NCBI GenBank assembly: GCA_017937025.1
Contig: JAGBEJ010000002.1
Coordinates: 124,001 to 188,000 of the forward strand
DNA: 64,000 nt
From: Paludibacteraceae bacterium
Lineage (GTDB): Bacteria; Bacteroidota; Bacteroidia; Bacteroidales; Paludibacteraceae
Direction of reading: 5' to 3'
Part shown: one piece after another, positions 1 to 9,552 of the stretch
Position numbering within the stretch: position 1 is the first letter of the stretch
Layout: every line of letters begins with the position of its first letter
Program-made: the position numbers and the translations under genes
Notes under the pieces: generated by a model
The model's input: only the letters and a program-made list of their open reading frames with translations
Told to the model about the DNA's origin: nothing
The model's database searches: none

Positions 1-734
1 TCACGCTTATCAGTGTAAACATCGGCAAATAGCTGATTAGATGAGAACGCATCCCCCAACAATCCACCCTCAAATGTAACGCCTGGAATAGATTTGCATA
101 CTCGAACATAATGTGCTCGACGAAGATTCACAGTCTTGTCATTCTGATTCCATTCATCACTATACCACAAGGTACTCAGGAAAAAGACATAATCATCTTC
201 TGACTTGATTTCATTATCGTATGCACTCAAAGGAAGACGGTTCTTCCATGCTTTGTATCTACGCGTAAAGAAATGCTTAATATTACGTTTCTTATTACAT
301 TCGTTTTTTTGAGTTGCCTTGTTCCACTCGCTTTTTCGCAACACTGATTTCCATACAGAAGATAGTGTCACCATCGTATTTATCGCAGCCTTCAAAAAAT
401 TAGTTTCATATCTAATTCCAAATGAAGGTGCCAATGAGACCAACTTCGGATATTTTTCTTTAGGACAATGAGTGAAATTTGCATTCACACACCCATATAC
501 ATCACACCATTCATAATCAGGCTCAATTATATGATAGGAATCATTCATGTGTATATAATACTTCGTTACCCTCTCTCCTTCTTGAATAATGAAGCGCAAA
601 TCAGCTGGATTGCCCAAATCTCGGAAACGATTCAAATCATATATAATATTCTTAGAGCCTGCTATTTGTTCTAAACCATACAAATAGAAAGTGCCATAAG
701 GATAGTTGCTGCGAGGGTCTATGATTACTTTCAT
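1..734 (-). CDS. Polysaccharide-locus protein, C-terminus beyond window edge
   Basis: The minus-strand reading frame starts at ATG 734 and runs off the left edge after 244 codons without a stop. Its start shares an ATGA overlap with the stop of the upstream glycosyltransferase, so the two are translationally coupled. The N-terminus (MKVIIDPRSNYPYGTFYLYG) resembles the opening strand of a GT-B glycosyltransferase. I see no diagnostic motif, and the later part is rich in Trp, Tyr and basic residues. Its position at the end of a run of glycosyltransferases suggests a role in building the same glycan. That is inference from context; the family is not recognised. Confidence 0.7.
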   Translation of the reverse strand, partial: MKVIIDPRSNYPYGTFYLYGLEQIAGSKNIIYDLNRFRDLGNPADLRFIIQEGERVTKYYIHMNDSYHIIEPDYEWCDVYGCVNANFTHCPKEKYPKLVSLAPSFGIRYETNFLKAAINTMVTLSSVWKSVLRKSEWNKATQKNECNKKRNIKHFFTRRYKAWKNRLPLSAYDNEIKSEDDYVFFLSTLWYSDEWNQNDKTVNLRRAHYVRVCKSIPGVTFEGGLLGDAFSSNQLFADVYTDKR

Positions 735-1714
735 ACAAATGTTTTTATCAAATGTACTAATTTTTGTTTATAGAAGCTGCCGATACTCATAAATTGTCTA
801 TGAATTCGCAACAACCATATTGGCATTTTATATAATCTAATGACTGATTGGGGCTGTTTGGTCCAATCTACTTTCTGCAACTCTTTCTCTGCCGTTTGAT
901 GATACCTGTCATCCAGCCAATAAGACAAGAGCCCATTCACACGCAGTCTGTCAAAAAGACTTTTCCAAGTATTTCTTATTGACTCATCGGCTATTTGCGC
1001 TATCTCTGCCTCTAACGGTTCTAATAAGAACAGCATATTATGCTCTGGCGCATGCAGATTTCGAGTGGCGCGCAAAGACACTGGCACATCGTTATTATAA
1101 TACGCCAATGGCTTGTTAATATATGCTATTTTATAATGAACTACCGTTTTTGCCCACAGCAAGAAATCTTCTCCAAGTTTAACACCAAGAGGAAATCCAC
1201 CCATTTTATCATATACTTGGCGAAGTATACTAACAGTAATAGACGTGATCGGCATAGCTGAGCTTTGCAAATACGCCTTCGGATAATCCATATATCCGTC
1301 AGGCATATTTAGAGCGACATGAGTCTTGCCTGGTTTGTAATACACATAATTTGTCGCATACATTCCGGCTTCCGGATAATCAACAACTATCTGATTCACT
1401 TCCTCCAAAAACTCCGGACACCACCAATCGTCGGCGTCCAGAAATGCGACATATTCGCCACACGAGACTGCCACACCATTATTTCGCGCCGCAGCCGCTC
1501 CGGCATTAGGCTGATTGATTATCTTGTATGGAATGCCATCGGATTTTTCGTTCAGGATTTGCCTTGCCAAGACTTCGCTTTCGTCCGTAGAACCGTCATT
1601 CACGACAACAATCTCAAAATCCCGATATGTCTGCGCACACACCGACCCCAACGCCTTATTAACATACGGCGCTTTGTTGTACAAGGGCACTATGACCGAG
1701 AATCTGCAATTCAT
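731..1714 (-). CDS. Family 2 glycosyltransferase (GT-A)
   Basis: A 327-aa cytoplasmic GT2 enzyme that would transfer a sugar from a nucleotide-sugar donor to the growing glycan. The N-terminus has the GT2 signature FSVIVPLYNKAPYV, then VVNDGSTDES, and the metal-binding DxD region is AFLDADDWW. An upstream in-frame start at 1732 exists, but the ATG at 1714 forms an ATGA overlap with the stop of the preceding gene, the pattern used repeatedly in this operon, so I prefer it. Acceptor and donor cannot be read from sequence. It is coupled downstream to the partial gene at the window edge. Confidence 0.9.
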   Translation of the reverse strand: MNCRFSVIVPLYNKAPYVNKALGSVCAQTYRDFEIVVVNDGSTDESEVLARQILNEKSDGIPYKIINQPNAGAAAARNNGVAVSCGEYVAFLDADDWWCPEFLEEVNQIVVDYPEAGMYATNYVYYKPGKTHVALNMPDGYMDYPKAYLQSSAMPITSITVSILRQVYDKMGGFPLGVKLGEDFLLWAKTVVHYKIAYINKPLAYYNNDVPVSLRATRNLHAPEHNMLFLLEPLEAEIAQIADESIRNTWKSLFDRLRVNGLLSYWLDDRYHQTAEKELQKVDWTKQPQSVIRLYKMPIWLLRIHRQFMSIGSFYKQKLVHLIKTFV

Positions 1715-2550
1715 TTCCGCAAAATCCCCCATTTCTCCATCTTAAACAGCACACGCTCCACCAAATATGCAATCCAGTACATTTTATGACGACGAAGCCT
1801 GTCCATCTGCTCCATATCGAAAGCATGACAGTCATAATCGTTCAACACAGCAGAAGGCAGAGTTTCTTCCAACACTCGACGGCGCTCCTCTTCACGCAAT
1901 TCCATGTTTGTCTCACTGATGCCGCTCGCATCGAAAATCGTCACATCTATATCAACATATACAGGTCGAACATCACCCATGCCTATGGCTTGCAAAAACC
2001 ATTTCCAGTCGGAAACGATTTTCAACGATTCGTCATACAAGCCATATTTCTCATACAACCTTCTGCTTATATAACAACAGTCATGATTCATCGTGCTTGT
2101 GTAATACTGCAGAAGCGAATACTCAACCTTTTCACTTTTGCCGACTACAGTTCCCGAAAAATAATCCTTCTTCACCATATTCCCATACAAGAAGTCTGGA
2201 TTTCCATTCACTTCTAACGCAGCAAGCATTTTCTCCACAACATCATCCGAAGCAAGAATATCACCGCTGTTCAATATCTGTATATAATCACCAGAAGCGC
2301 GCTTTATTCCTTTGTTCATGGCGTTGTATATGCCATTGTCAGGCTCACTACTCCACGAAACCACCAGCGGATTTTCCGATGACGAGTTTAATGCGTCGTA
2401 ATCGCGAATGACATTGACACTGCCGTCGGCTGAAGCGCCATCGACAACGATATGCTCGATGCCACGATATGTCTGTGCCGCGACAGATGCCAGCGTTCGA
2501 CGCAAGCCTTCGGCATTATTATAGTTTATGGTGACAATTGACAACTTCAT
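1711..2550 (-). CDS. Family 2 glycosyltransferase (WcaE-like subgroup)
   Basis: A 279-aa GT2 enzyme. It opens with KLSIVTINYNNAEGL and has HIVVDGASADGS. In place of a canonical DxD it has ILNSGD, the form usual in the colanic-acid WcaE-like GT2 subgroup. It lies 6 bp after the preceding gene and overlaps the next by four bases, so it is part of the same transcript. The donor sugar is unknown. Confidence in the fold is high, in any specific sugar low. Confidence 0.9.
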   Translation of the reverse strand: MKLSIVTINYNNAEGLRRTLASVAAQTYRGIEHIVVDGASADGSVNVIRDYDALNSSSENPLVVSWSSEPDNGIYNAMNKGIKRASGDYIQILNSGDILASDDVVEKMLAALEVNGNPDFLYGNMVKKDYFSGTVVGKSEKVEYSLLQYYTSTMNHDCCYISRRLYEKYGLYDESLKIVSDWKWFLQAIGMGDVRPVYVDIDVTIFDASGISETNMELREEERRRVLEETLPSAVLNDYDCHAFDMEQMDRLRRHKMYWIAYLVERVLFKMEKWGILRK

Positions 2551-2556
2551 AGTCCA

Positions 2557-3525
2557 TTACTCATATACTTGTCCTTTGAAAAACGCTGGTCTTCCTCTAA
2601 ATTTACGAGACAAGCGATTTATGGCACGCTTCCACAATGGCAAGCGTTTACGGCAATTCACATTGTAAAAAGCATTTATGATGCGCTTGTCCTCATAGAT
2701 TATATCCAAGAATTTAGGATTTTCATTCTGATTCAACTGCGAATGCTGAAGGGATGACTGCACGCCACAGTTCTCACCAGTGCCGTCCAATCCAATATTA
2801 TCGACATACGACTGGCACGGAATAATGGCAACTGCATGATTCTCGAAATGCGCCATCGTGAAAAGTATCGACCATATATTCAAGCCACGCTCTTGCTGCG
2901 ACTGAAACATCTCAAACTCATCATCGCCCATACGATTGAACGCTTCCTTGACTGCTGGATGAGACTTCATGTAGTCATAATGAGAAGCACTCCAGTCTGT
3001 CTTATTCCACCTGTCGGACCACGTAGCCCATCCCCACGAGCAGTTGCGCAGACACGCGTATGTGTCGAAGTCATAATCATCAGGAATAGCCATGCGCTGC
3101 GCCGGATACGAATAAGCACCTATTGAGAACACCGCAGGATAAGAGGCGTAGAAATCCAACGCCTTGTTCATATACGACAGAAATGCCGGCGAAGTAACCA
3201 AATCGTCCTCCACGACAATGACTTTGCCATTCTGCTGCAACACATCCGTGACACCATCACGTATCGATGCCGCGAGCCCCTTGTTTTCAGTCTGTTCCCT
3301 GACCACAACATCGCCGCACCACTGCTGGCTCCTGACCACCTCACGCACCTCTGCATTACGCTTCACGACATCATCCGAAGCGCCTTTCTTCACGCCGTCA
3401 ACGTAAATGTAAAGACGGCTCTGCGATGCCAATGTATTAGCAGCCAAAGCCTGCAGCGTCCGTAACGTGTGTTCCGGACGAGCGTAAGCAAAAAGCACTA
3501 TGGGAGCCAGTTCTACTTTTTCCAT
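2557..3525 (-). CDS. GT-A glycosyltransferase, GNT-I/GT2-like
   Basis: A 322-aa predicted glycosyltransferase. The N-terminus (APIVLFAYARPEH) and the acidic motif VIVVEDDLVTSP match the group of bacterial GT-A enzymes distantly related to GNT-I in which EDD binds the metal-nucleotide. A conserved-looking NCSWGWATWSDRW segment follows near residue 165, typical of this group in Bacteroidetes capsule loci. The start overlaps the end of the asparagine-synthase gene by 13 bp, so translation is probably coupled. Acceptor and donor are unknown. Confidence 0.85.
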   Translation of the reverse strand: MEKVELAPIVLFAYARPEHTLRTLQALAANTLASQSRLYIYVDGVKKGASDDVVKRNAEVREVVRSQQWCGDVVVREQTENKGLAASIRDGVTDVLQQNGKVIVVEDDLVTSPAFLSYMNKALDFYASYPAVFSIGAYSYPAQRMAIPDDYDFDTYACLRNCSWGWATWSDRWNKTDWSASHYDYMKSHPAVKEAFNRMGDDEFEMFQSQQERGLNIWSILFTMAHFENHAVAIIPCQSYVDNIGLDGTGENCGVQSSLQHSQLNQNENPKFLDIIYEDKRIINAFYNVNCRKRLPLWKRAINRLSRKFRGRPAFFKGQVYE

Positions 3526-5312
3526 AATTTCGCCAAAATTTTATCTGCCAAAACCGAATTATAGAACTTATAATCCGAGTTAAAGCACTGATACTGATAC
3601 TGCTGAGCCACATTTGAAACGAATGACATAGGAGATGTGAATCCGCGCTTCTGTGCATACAATATGTAATCCGGCACAATGCCAGCCAGAACATCCTTGA
3701 GATATTGCTTAGGCTTGCCTGATACATACTTATACTCCAACGGCAACGACATCACATGTTCATACAGTTTATAATCCAGCAACGGTGAACGAATCTCAAG
3801 TGAGTTGCCCATCGCCAACCTGTCGGAAAGATACAGGTAAGCCTGTGTCATGACCGTATCTATGCAATCATCATATATGCAGTCAACCTCCTTGCCTTGC
3901 GGACAAATAGGGAACCCCTTCTGCACGGCATACCGATAGTCCTCAAGCGAGAATGTCTCGCCGCCGAGTGTCAGTGTCGCATTCTTGATGAAACGATAAT
4001 AGTCGTCATGTATCCACCAGCCATACGACTTATCTTCAAGTTTATGAGGATAAGCGGCAAACAACGCCCAGCGCAGATTTTTCATCATGAAGCGGATCCA
4101 ATGCAGCTTTTTGTCTTTGCTGTTCCATGGGAATATCGACTCATGCTCACGGCGGAGACGGAACGAGTCGCCGAGCAGATTCCATGCCGGGTAGCCATAG
4201 AAAAGCTCATCGCCGCCCATGCCGCCCAAAATGACTTTGAATCCAGACTGCTTCACCTTTTTGAACATAGCCCACTGGGCAATGGCTGTAGAGTCGGTCA
4301 TCGGCTCATCCAAGTAAGATGTAAGCTCGTCAAAGCTGTCCACATAATCCTGTGGCGACAGCTCTATTTCATGGTATATGAATCCTTGTTCGCCAGCAAA
4401 ACGTTTCGCCACACTGCGCTCGTCTTCGGCATGCGCTCCAGTATATCCAGTCGTAATGGTATGCACTTCGTGACCGCTGCGTTTCGCCAATGCCGCTATC
4501 GCGCTGCTGTCGATGCCTCCGCTGAGCATGACCGCGATAGGCACATCGCTCTGCATCTCCAAATCGACAGCCTCCTGCATCAGTTCAAGCGTCCTTTCTT
4601 TAGACTGCTCCAATGTTCCTGCGTAATCATAAGTACGGCGGCGCTGCCAATAACGGCGGCGCTGCACTCCTTGCACATTGATGACAAGCATCTCGCCAGG
4701 AAGCACGCGCTTGATCTGCTCCACAAAAGTGTTTCTCTGATTAACACCGCCAGTAAAACGCATCGGCTCCAGTAGGGCCTGCATGTTTAATTGCGGATTA
4801 GGCACATACTCCTTAAGAATCGCCTTCAACTCCGATGAAACAACCACACCACAAGGCACCTCCGCATAATACACACGCTCCTCACCTATCCTGTCGCGTG
4901 CGACGACAAGCTGCTGCTTGCGCGTGTCATAAAGACTGAACGCAAACATGCCACGCAAATGGTTCACGCAGTCAAGTCCGTATATTTCATAAAGATACAG
5001 AATAACCTCGCAATCGGAATCGGTCGCACATTCGTAGCCTTTGGCTGCCACTTCCTTGCGCAACTCACGATAATTATAAATCTCGCCGTTGCAAACCAGC
5101 ACAAGCGACTTGTCATGGTTATAGATAGGCTGCTTGCCATTCTGCAAACCAATGATTGACAAACGCACCTGCCCCATCGCGCAATGCTCGTCATGCCAAT
5201 AACCCTCGCCGTCTGGTCCTCGATAGCGCATTTGGTCGTTCATGCGCTCAACTCGGCTTACGTCTTCATCAGTAATGGCCGTATATCTATATACTGCGGA
5301 TATTCCACACAT
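3513..5312 (-). CDS. asnB: Asparagine synthase-like glutamine amidotransferase
   Basis: A 599-aa class II glutamine amidotransferase. Met-Cys-Gly-Ile at the N-terminus leaves Cys2 as the Ntn nucleophile. The glutaminase domain (about 1-200) is followed by an ATP-pyrophosphatase domain with the PP-loop VMLSGGIDSSAIAAL near residue 260 and the GGMGGDELFYGYP segment near 345. AsnB makes asparagine from aspartate using glutamine ammonia. Copies inside polysaccharide loci are often thought to amidate a sugar carboxylate, which would suit a locus containing ATP-grasp and CMP-sugar genes, but I cannot separate the two from sequence. The gene symbol follows the family. Confidence 0.88.
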   Translation of the reverse strand: MCGISAVYRYTAITDEDVSRVERMNDQMRYRGPDGEGYWHDEHCAMGQVRLSIIGLQNGKQPIYNHDKSLVLVCNGEIYNYRELRKEVAAKGYECATDSDCEVILYLYEIYGLDCVNHLRGMFAFSLYDTRKQQLVVARDRIGEERVYYAEVPCGVVVSSELKAILKEYVPNPQLNMQALLEPMRFTGGVNQRNTFVEQIKRVLPGEMLVINVQGVQRRRYWQRRRTYDYAGTLEQSKERTLELMQEAVDLEMQSDVPIAVMLSGGIDSSAIAALAKRSGHEVHTITTGYTGAHAEDERSVAKRFAGEQGFIYHEIELSPQDYVDSFDELTSYLDEPMTDSTAIAQWAMFKKVKQSGFKVILGGMGGDELFYGYPAWNLLGDSFRLRREHESIFPWNSKDKKLHWIRFMMKNLRWALFAAYPHKLEDKSYGWWIHDDYYRFIKNATLTLGGETFSLEDYRYAVQKGFPICPQGKEVDCIYDDCIDTVMTQAYLYLSDRLAMGNSLEIRSPLLDYKLYEHVMSLPLEYKYVSGKPKQYLKDVLAGIVPDYILYAQKRGFTSPMSFVSNVAQQYQYQCFNSDYKFYNSVLADKILAKLWKK

Positions 5313-5323
5313 ATTTTTGTTAT

Positions 5324-5710
5324 TTAGTTATTCGTTTTTTCTATACTCAGCGATAGATGTCGCTTCCTTAATCCATTTATCAAAGCTCCTATTTTTTGCA
5401 TCCGCTTCGATGCCAGGTTATATTCATCTTGCTCTATATAACCCAAATCACAAGCAATATCTAATTGACAATCAACCTCACACAATGAACCCATTGCAAT
5501 CTCCAGAAAGTGCACTTGCTCTTTAGACGAGCGTCTTCCTGAACCTTCAGCAATATTTGACGGAATGGAGATTACCGCTCTACGTAGTTGGTCACACAAA
5601 GCATATTGTTCCTCTCGTGGGAACTTTTTTATGTATGTGTAAACTGTCACTACAAGTGCTTTCGCCTCTTTATATACATCCAATTGCTTATAATCGTATT
5701 TATTATCCAT
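5324..5710 (-). CDS. Four-helix-bundle protein (23S rRNA intervening-sequence family)
   Basis: A 128-aa all-helical protein. It shows the family hallmarks KQLDVYKEAKALVV, an RRAVISIPSNIAEGSGR core, and a QVHFLEIAMGSLCEVD helix. The family was first seen encoded in 23S rRNA intervening sequences; in Bacteroidetes it commonly stands alone near polysaccharide genes, and no biochemical role is established. It lies 11 bp upstream of asnB on the same strand, so it is probably cotranscribed. The 73-bp gap upstream contains a 14-bp tandem repeat (around 5,748-5,775). Confidence 0.85.
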   Translation of the reverse strand: MDNKYDYKQLDVYKEAKALVVTVYTYIKKFPREEQYALCDQLRRAVISIPSNIAEGSGRRSSKEQVHFLEIAMGSLCEVDCQLDIACDLGYIEQDEYNLASKRMQKIGALINGLRKRHLSLSIEKTNN

Positions 5711-5783
5711 ATCATTTATTTTTTTGATACCGGATATTCAATGCTCGAGAATCCAAAATCGAGAATCCAAAATCGAAGACCGA

Positions 5784-6926
5784 CTATTCAACCGCACGTT
5801 TGATTTGCTCATATATCAATTCGGCATTTCGCTCTGCCGAGAAATCTCTTTTCGCCACGACAGCAGCCTCATCGCCTTGACGCTGCAGCAATTCAGGATC
5901 GCGCACATACCGCTCTATGCACTCTGCCAGCCGTTCCACATCGCTCAGAGGATATATATCCCCAGTACTGCCTGGAGTTATCAGCTCCGGGTTCGCACCG
6001 GAATCAGAAACGACAACAGGCATGTGCATCAGCATGTACTCTATGGTCACACGTCCAAAAGCCTCATCATGAGCCGCCACGACCCCAAGATTCATTTCCT
6101 CAAGCGCTTCAAACACATTATCCGTATGCCCCTCTATATGCGCTATGTCATTTAATTTGTTCTCTGCTATGTACTGTTGCATCAGCATCATATATTCCTG
6201 GTTGAATGCACCGAAGAAATATGTTTCTATTTCTATCCCCTTGTTCTTCAGCAAAGCCTGAGCTTTGAGTATCTCTATTTGGTTCTTCTGGTCGCATATT
6301 ATGCCGACACAAGCCACCTTCAGCCTGCCTTTGATTTCATTCTTCTTTCGTTCCGTCACGCCAAGAGGAAGGTCAACGCCATTATACACACGGACCACAC
6401 GTTCTTGAGGCAGATACGAAGTATAAGAATCCATCATATAGTCGCTAATAAGGATATGCGCTTTCGTGCTCTTTTTCCTCCATATTTTGCGACTTACTAA
6501 GTTAGACAAAGACAATTTAAAATCAAATTGTTCAAAGGTCTCACGATATTGCCAAATATGTGGCAATCCAAGATGTTCCGCCATAAAAACGCCAACATTC
6601 ACACACACACTGTTGGTGTAAACAATATCCAGCTTATATTCGTGAAACAAGCTACACAGCTTAGGGATATGGAAATAGTTGATGAGCTGTTTGCGTTTAT
6701 TAAGCAGCCATTGAAAAATGCCGCTCTTGGCATGAACCCACCAATAGAAATGCGACACCTTATATGGAATTGACTCTTTCCGCAATTGCTCACACATAGG
6801 ACCTTCCGTCGGCAGCAACACAACAGGTTGCACTCCATACTTCTGACGCAACAAAAGCATGAGCGTATAGAGCGACTTGTTCGCGCCATAAAACCCGGAG
6901 TAATGTGTAACGAAAAGAATGGTCAT
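5784..6926 (-). CDS. Family 4 glycosyltransferase (GT-B)
   Basis: A 380-aa GT4 retaining glycosyltransferase. The N-terminal acceptor-side domain opens with TILFVTHYSGFYGANKSL. The C-terminal donor domain contains VACVGIICDQKNQ, the EGHTDNVFEALEEM segment and the E-x7-E-type region EAFGRVTIEYMLMHMPVVVS, followed by GANPEL, all usual for GT4. Two TAnnTTTG boxes lie just upstream on this strand (6,939-6,946 and 6,959-6,966), so this gene may have its own start site after the ATPase unit. Specific sugar unknown. Confidence 0.9.
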   Translation of the reverse strand: MTILFVTHYSGFYGANKSLYTLMLLLRQKYGVQPVVLLPTEGPMCEQLRKESIPYKVSHFYWWVHAKSGIFQWLLNKRKQLINYFHIPKLCSLFHEYKLDIVYTNSVCVNVGVFMAEHLGLPHIWQYRETFEQFDFKLSLSNLVSRKIWRKKSTKAHILISDYMMDSYTSYLPQERVVRVYNGVDLPLGVTERKKNEIKGRLKVACVGIICDQKNQIEILKAQALLKNKGIEIETYFFGAFNQEYMMLMQQYIAENKLNDIAHIEGHTDNVFEALEEMNLGVVAAHDEAFGRVTIEYMLMHMPVVVSDSGANPELITPGSTGDIYPLSDVERLAECIERYVRDPELLQRQGDEAAVVAKRDFSAERNAELIYEQIKRAVE

Positions 6927-6999
6927 TTATCCAACACTCAAAAATAATTTGTATTACGCAAATTTAAGACAAGATTTATATGTCTCTATTCTTAAAAAG

Positions 7000-8307
7000 T
7001 CATTCTTCGCACGTCAGCCACTCCTCTATTCCTACTATGTCTATCCGAAATCCGTCTTCCTCTATCGTCTCTTTCCGTTCGCGTGTAACAATGGTGAGTT
7101 TGTCGCACATGGTTCCTCTTGCCGCCTCTTTTATTCCATCTATCTCACGTTTACGCGTATCCTCATCGGACATATCCCATGTAACCTGAATCAGCTCCTC
7201 CACGCGCTCTTCGCGTTGCACCACAAAGTCACATTCACGCCCGTCCTGCCAGTAGAAAATCCTTCTGTCTGCCCCACGACGGCGGAACAACTCTAATGCT
7301 ACCATATTCTCAAGCAACTTACCCTTGTCTTCCGATTGCGGCATCAGCACAGCTTGACGCATCCCCATGTCTATCACATAGTACTTGCGTAGAGACTGAT
7401 TCTCTTTCACCAACGACGGGCTGTATTTGGGATAGCGCACAAATAGATATGCCTCCACTGCCCAATCTGCCCAATTATAAAGATCATCCTTGCTTACCGA
7501 CACACCACTAGAACGCATGTCGTTCACAATCGCATTGATAGATGTTGTCTTAGTCAGATTCAGCATCACACGCTTGAGAAAATAGCGCAACGCCTCTATG
7601 TTTTTTATTTTATGCCGCTCAGCTAAATCCCGGAATAGCATTGTATTGAAATACCCCTGTAGCAAACGTAATTTCATTGATTTATCACTCGACAACACCA
7701 CTTGGGGAAATCCGCCATAATGTATATACTCTTCCATTGCGGCATAACGTTTCGCCTTGTCACTCTCCAAATAGCCATGTGCATCAATCCCTTTGAATCG
7801 GCAGAACTCTTTGAAACTCAGCGGCAACATCTCATAATCAAGCGTCCAGCCACGCAAAGCCGTAGAAATCTCAGAGGACAGCATTTTGGCGTTGCTTCCT
7901 GTCACATACACATGCTGACAGTAAGACTTAAACACACGCAGCACAAACAAATCCCAACCATCGATGTTCTGTATCTCATCGAAGAACATATACACATCCT
8001 TCAAATCTATCTCTGGATACATTTCTCGATAGGCTTGCAGCACTTCGTCTAATTCTTCAGTTGGCATTCCGTCCAAACGCTCATCGTCGAAGTTCACCCA
8101 AAGTATTTGTTCGCGCTTAATACCCGAAGCTAATAGCTTGTTTACAACCAACATCAGCAACGATGACTTACCGGCACGACGCACACCGGGAACCGTTATT
8201 ATCAGTTCCGGCAGTACCGGCAAAGCAATCTCACGTTCTATACGTTCAAACGGCAACTCTGCCTGACTCAGTGCGATTAGCGATTTAAATAACTCTTTTC
8301 TTGCCAT
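7000..8307 (-). CDS. AAA ATPase with C-terminal DUF4143-type domain
   Basis: A 435-aa protein. Walker A is VPGVRRAGKSSLL (about 40-52) and Walker B is VYMFFDEIQNID near 105, followed by the sensor segment VYVTGSNAKML. The C-terminal part contains the DUF4143 region with YYVIDMGMRQAV and a restriction-endonuclease-like segment with ENMVALELFRRR and ECDFVVQ. This family is widespread and variable in Bacteroidales; its cellular role is not established. It interrupts the polysaccharide genes and is bounded by a hairpin terminator upstream and its own promoter, so it looks like an independent unit inserted in the locus. Confidence 0.88.
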   Translation of the reverse strand: MARKELFKSLIALSQAELPFERIEREIALPVLPELIITVPGVRRAGKSSLLMLVVNKLLASGIKREQILWVNFDDERLDGMPTEELDEVLQAYREMYPEIDLKDVYMFFDEIQNIDGWDLFVLRVFKSYCQHVYVTGSNAKMLSSEISTALRGWTLDYEMLPLSFKEFCRFKGIDAHGYLESDKAKRYAAMEEYIHYGGFPQVVLSSDKSMKLRLLQGYFNTMLFRDLAERHKIKNIEALRYFLKRVMLNLTKTTSINAIVNDMRSSGVSVSKDDLYNWADWAVEAYLFVRYPKYSPSLVKENQSLRKYYVIDMGMRQAVLMPQSEDKGKLLENMVALELFRRRGADRRIFYWQDGRECDFVVQREERVEELIQVTWDMSDEDTRKREIDGIKEAARGTMCDKLTIVTRERKETIEEDGFRIDIVGIEEWLTCEE

Positions 8308-8350
8308 GCCCCGCTATTTTATCCTCTATTCAAGGAAATTTTTCTAAAAA

Positions 8351-8386
8351 CATTCCCCACTATCGGGAACGTTTGCCACAAAAATA
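8351..8386 (-). promoter_or_regulatory. Promoter -7 box and adjoining palindrome of the ATPase gene
   Basis: On the minus strand TATTTTTG (8,379-8,386) matches the Bacteroidetes -7 consensus TAnnTTTG. Immediately downstream, at the expected start site, lies the near-palindrome CGTTCCC-GATAGT-GGGGAATG (8,351-8,371). It could be an operator for autoregulation or a hairpin at the 5' end of the message. No clear -33 box is seen. Confidence 0.45.
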
Positions 8387-8455
8387 CATAAACTTATATG
8401 ATACACGAAATTAATTCATTAAAAAGCTCAGAATATAGCGACTCAAAAAATTGAA

Positions 8456-8494
8456 GTTTTGTAACCGCCATTATTTCAATGGCAATTACAAAAC
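8456..8494 (-). terminator. Hairpin terminator after the acyltransferase gene
   Basis: An imperfect stem of about 15 bp (GTTTTGTAA... paired with TTACAAAAC) is followed on the minus strand by a TTCAATTTTTTG tract. It lies about 90 bp beyond the acyltransferase stop and before the ATPase promoter. The remainder of 8,308-8,586 is AT-rich with no gene. Confidence 0.5.
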
Positions 8495-8586
8495 ACGCGA
8501 ACTTAATGAAATGCACATTTATTTCATATTTAACACGAGACAAATCAATTATAAATATCTTAAACAGAAAAAAATAAGCGCCGTTA

Positions 8587-9552
8587 TTATTCTATATATT
8601 TTTTCGATATGTTATAATGAACAAACACATAGATTAATGCTATACCCATAGTGAGCAACACGTTCAAAATAGGATTCGTATTATCTATTTGAATTAGACC
8701 AGCATAGTTAGCCACAAAATGATGAATAATTAATATACTTATAGTATACTGTCCAATTATAGACAATATTTTTGCAAAACAATTAAAATACGACAAAAAA
8801 CTTGACAAATAATAACATGTGAAAGTTCCAGTGACACCTGCAATTATTGCATATTTCATACGAAAATATTCACATAAAGCCATATTGTTAAGACCAATTT
8901 TACCAGTCAGAAGCCAAATCACTCCAAACACCATCCCAAACCACAAATTGCCTAAATTAGAATTGAATAACGATCTAATACAGAAACCTATGTAAAAATA
9001 ACCCAAAGCGTTTAAACCCATTGTAAAAGCAAAAGGCAAAGCAAACAACCTTCTATGGACAAAAAAACCAACGCACATACAAACAAATACACTCATACAT
9101 AACAACAAGGAAGAACATATTGTGTTATGTGTTATTTTATTCCATAAAATATAAAGTGAATTGAAAACATTCTTACAAATGTATAGGGCAGGAAGGAACC
9201 ACAAATAAGTCACACCATTCACATGAAGTCCACACACATCCACCCCCACTGCACTTCCCCATATAATTTTCAGCAAATCTTGCAACAATTTTCTACAACT
9301 AACTCCATCCAATATACAATCCAATAAGATTAAAGCGATAAAATATATAATATATGGTACTAGAATACGATTAAAATCATGACAAACAGACTTAACAAAT
9401 GACCGTTCTTTCCATAAATATCCAGATATGATAAAAAACATTGGCATATGAAAACTATATATATACTGAAATGCGAGTCCTTCCGAATTGTGCCCAACAA
9501 TTACTAGAATTATACCTATCGCTTTCATTATATCTATACTCTCATTACGCAT
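8587..9552 (-). CDS. Acyltransferase 3 family membrane protein
   Basis: A 321-aa integral membrane protein with about ten hydrophobic segments. The N-terminus IDIMKAIGIILVIVGHNSEG carries the conserved His of the acyltransferase-3 (OafA/WecH-like) family in the first helix, and FHMPMFFIISGYLW is the second family motif. These enzymes O-acylate sugars of surface glycans, usually with acetyl groups, at the cytoplasmic membrane. It overlaps the end of the flavoenzyme gene by 8 bp. It probably decorates the polysaccharide made by this locus. The acyl group and target are unknown. Confidence 0.9.
   Translation of the reverse strand: MRNESIDIMKAIGIILVIVGHNSEGLAFQYIYSFHMPMFFIISGYLWKERSFVKSVCHDFNRILVPYIIYFIALILLDCILDGVSCRKLLQDLLKIIWGSAVGVDVCGLHVNGVTYLWFLPALYICKNVFNSLYILWNKITHNTICSSLLLCMSVFVCMCVGFFVHRRLFALPFAFTMGLNALGYFYIGFCIRSLFNSNLGNLWFGMVFGVIWLLTGKIGLNNMALCEYFRMKYAIIAGVTGTFTCYYLSSFLSYFNCFAKILSIIGQYTISILIIHHFVANYAGLIQIDNTNPILNVLLTMGIALIYVFVHYNISKKYIE

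Noticed and set aside
3897..4775. 292-aa open frame antisense to asnB
   Set aside because: No recognisable domain, and asnB has an intact Cys2 and PP-loop.
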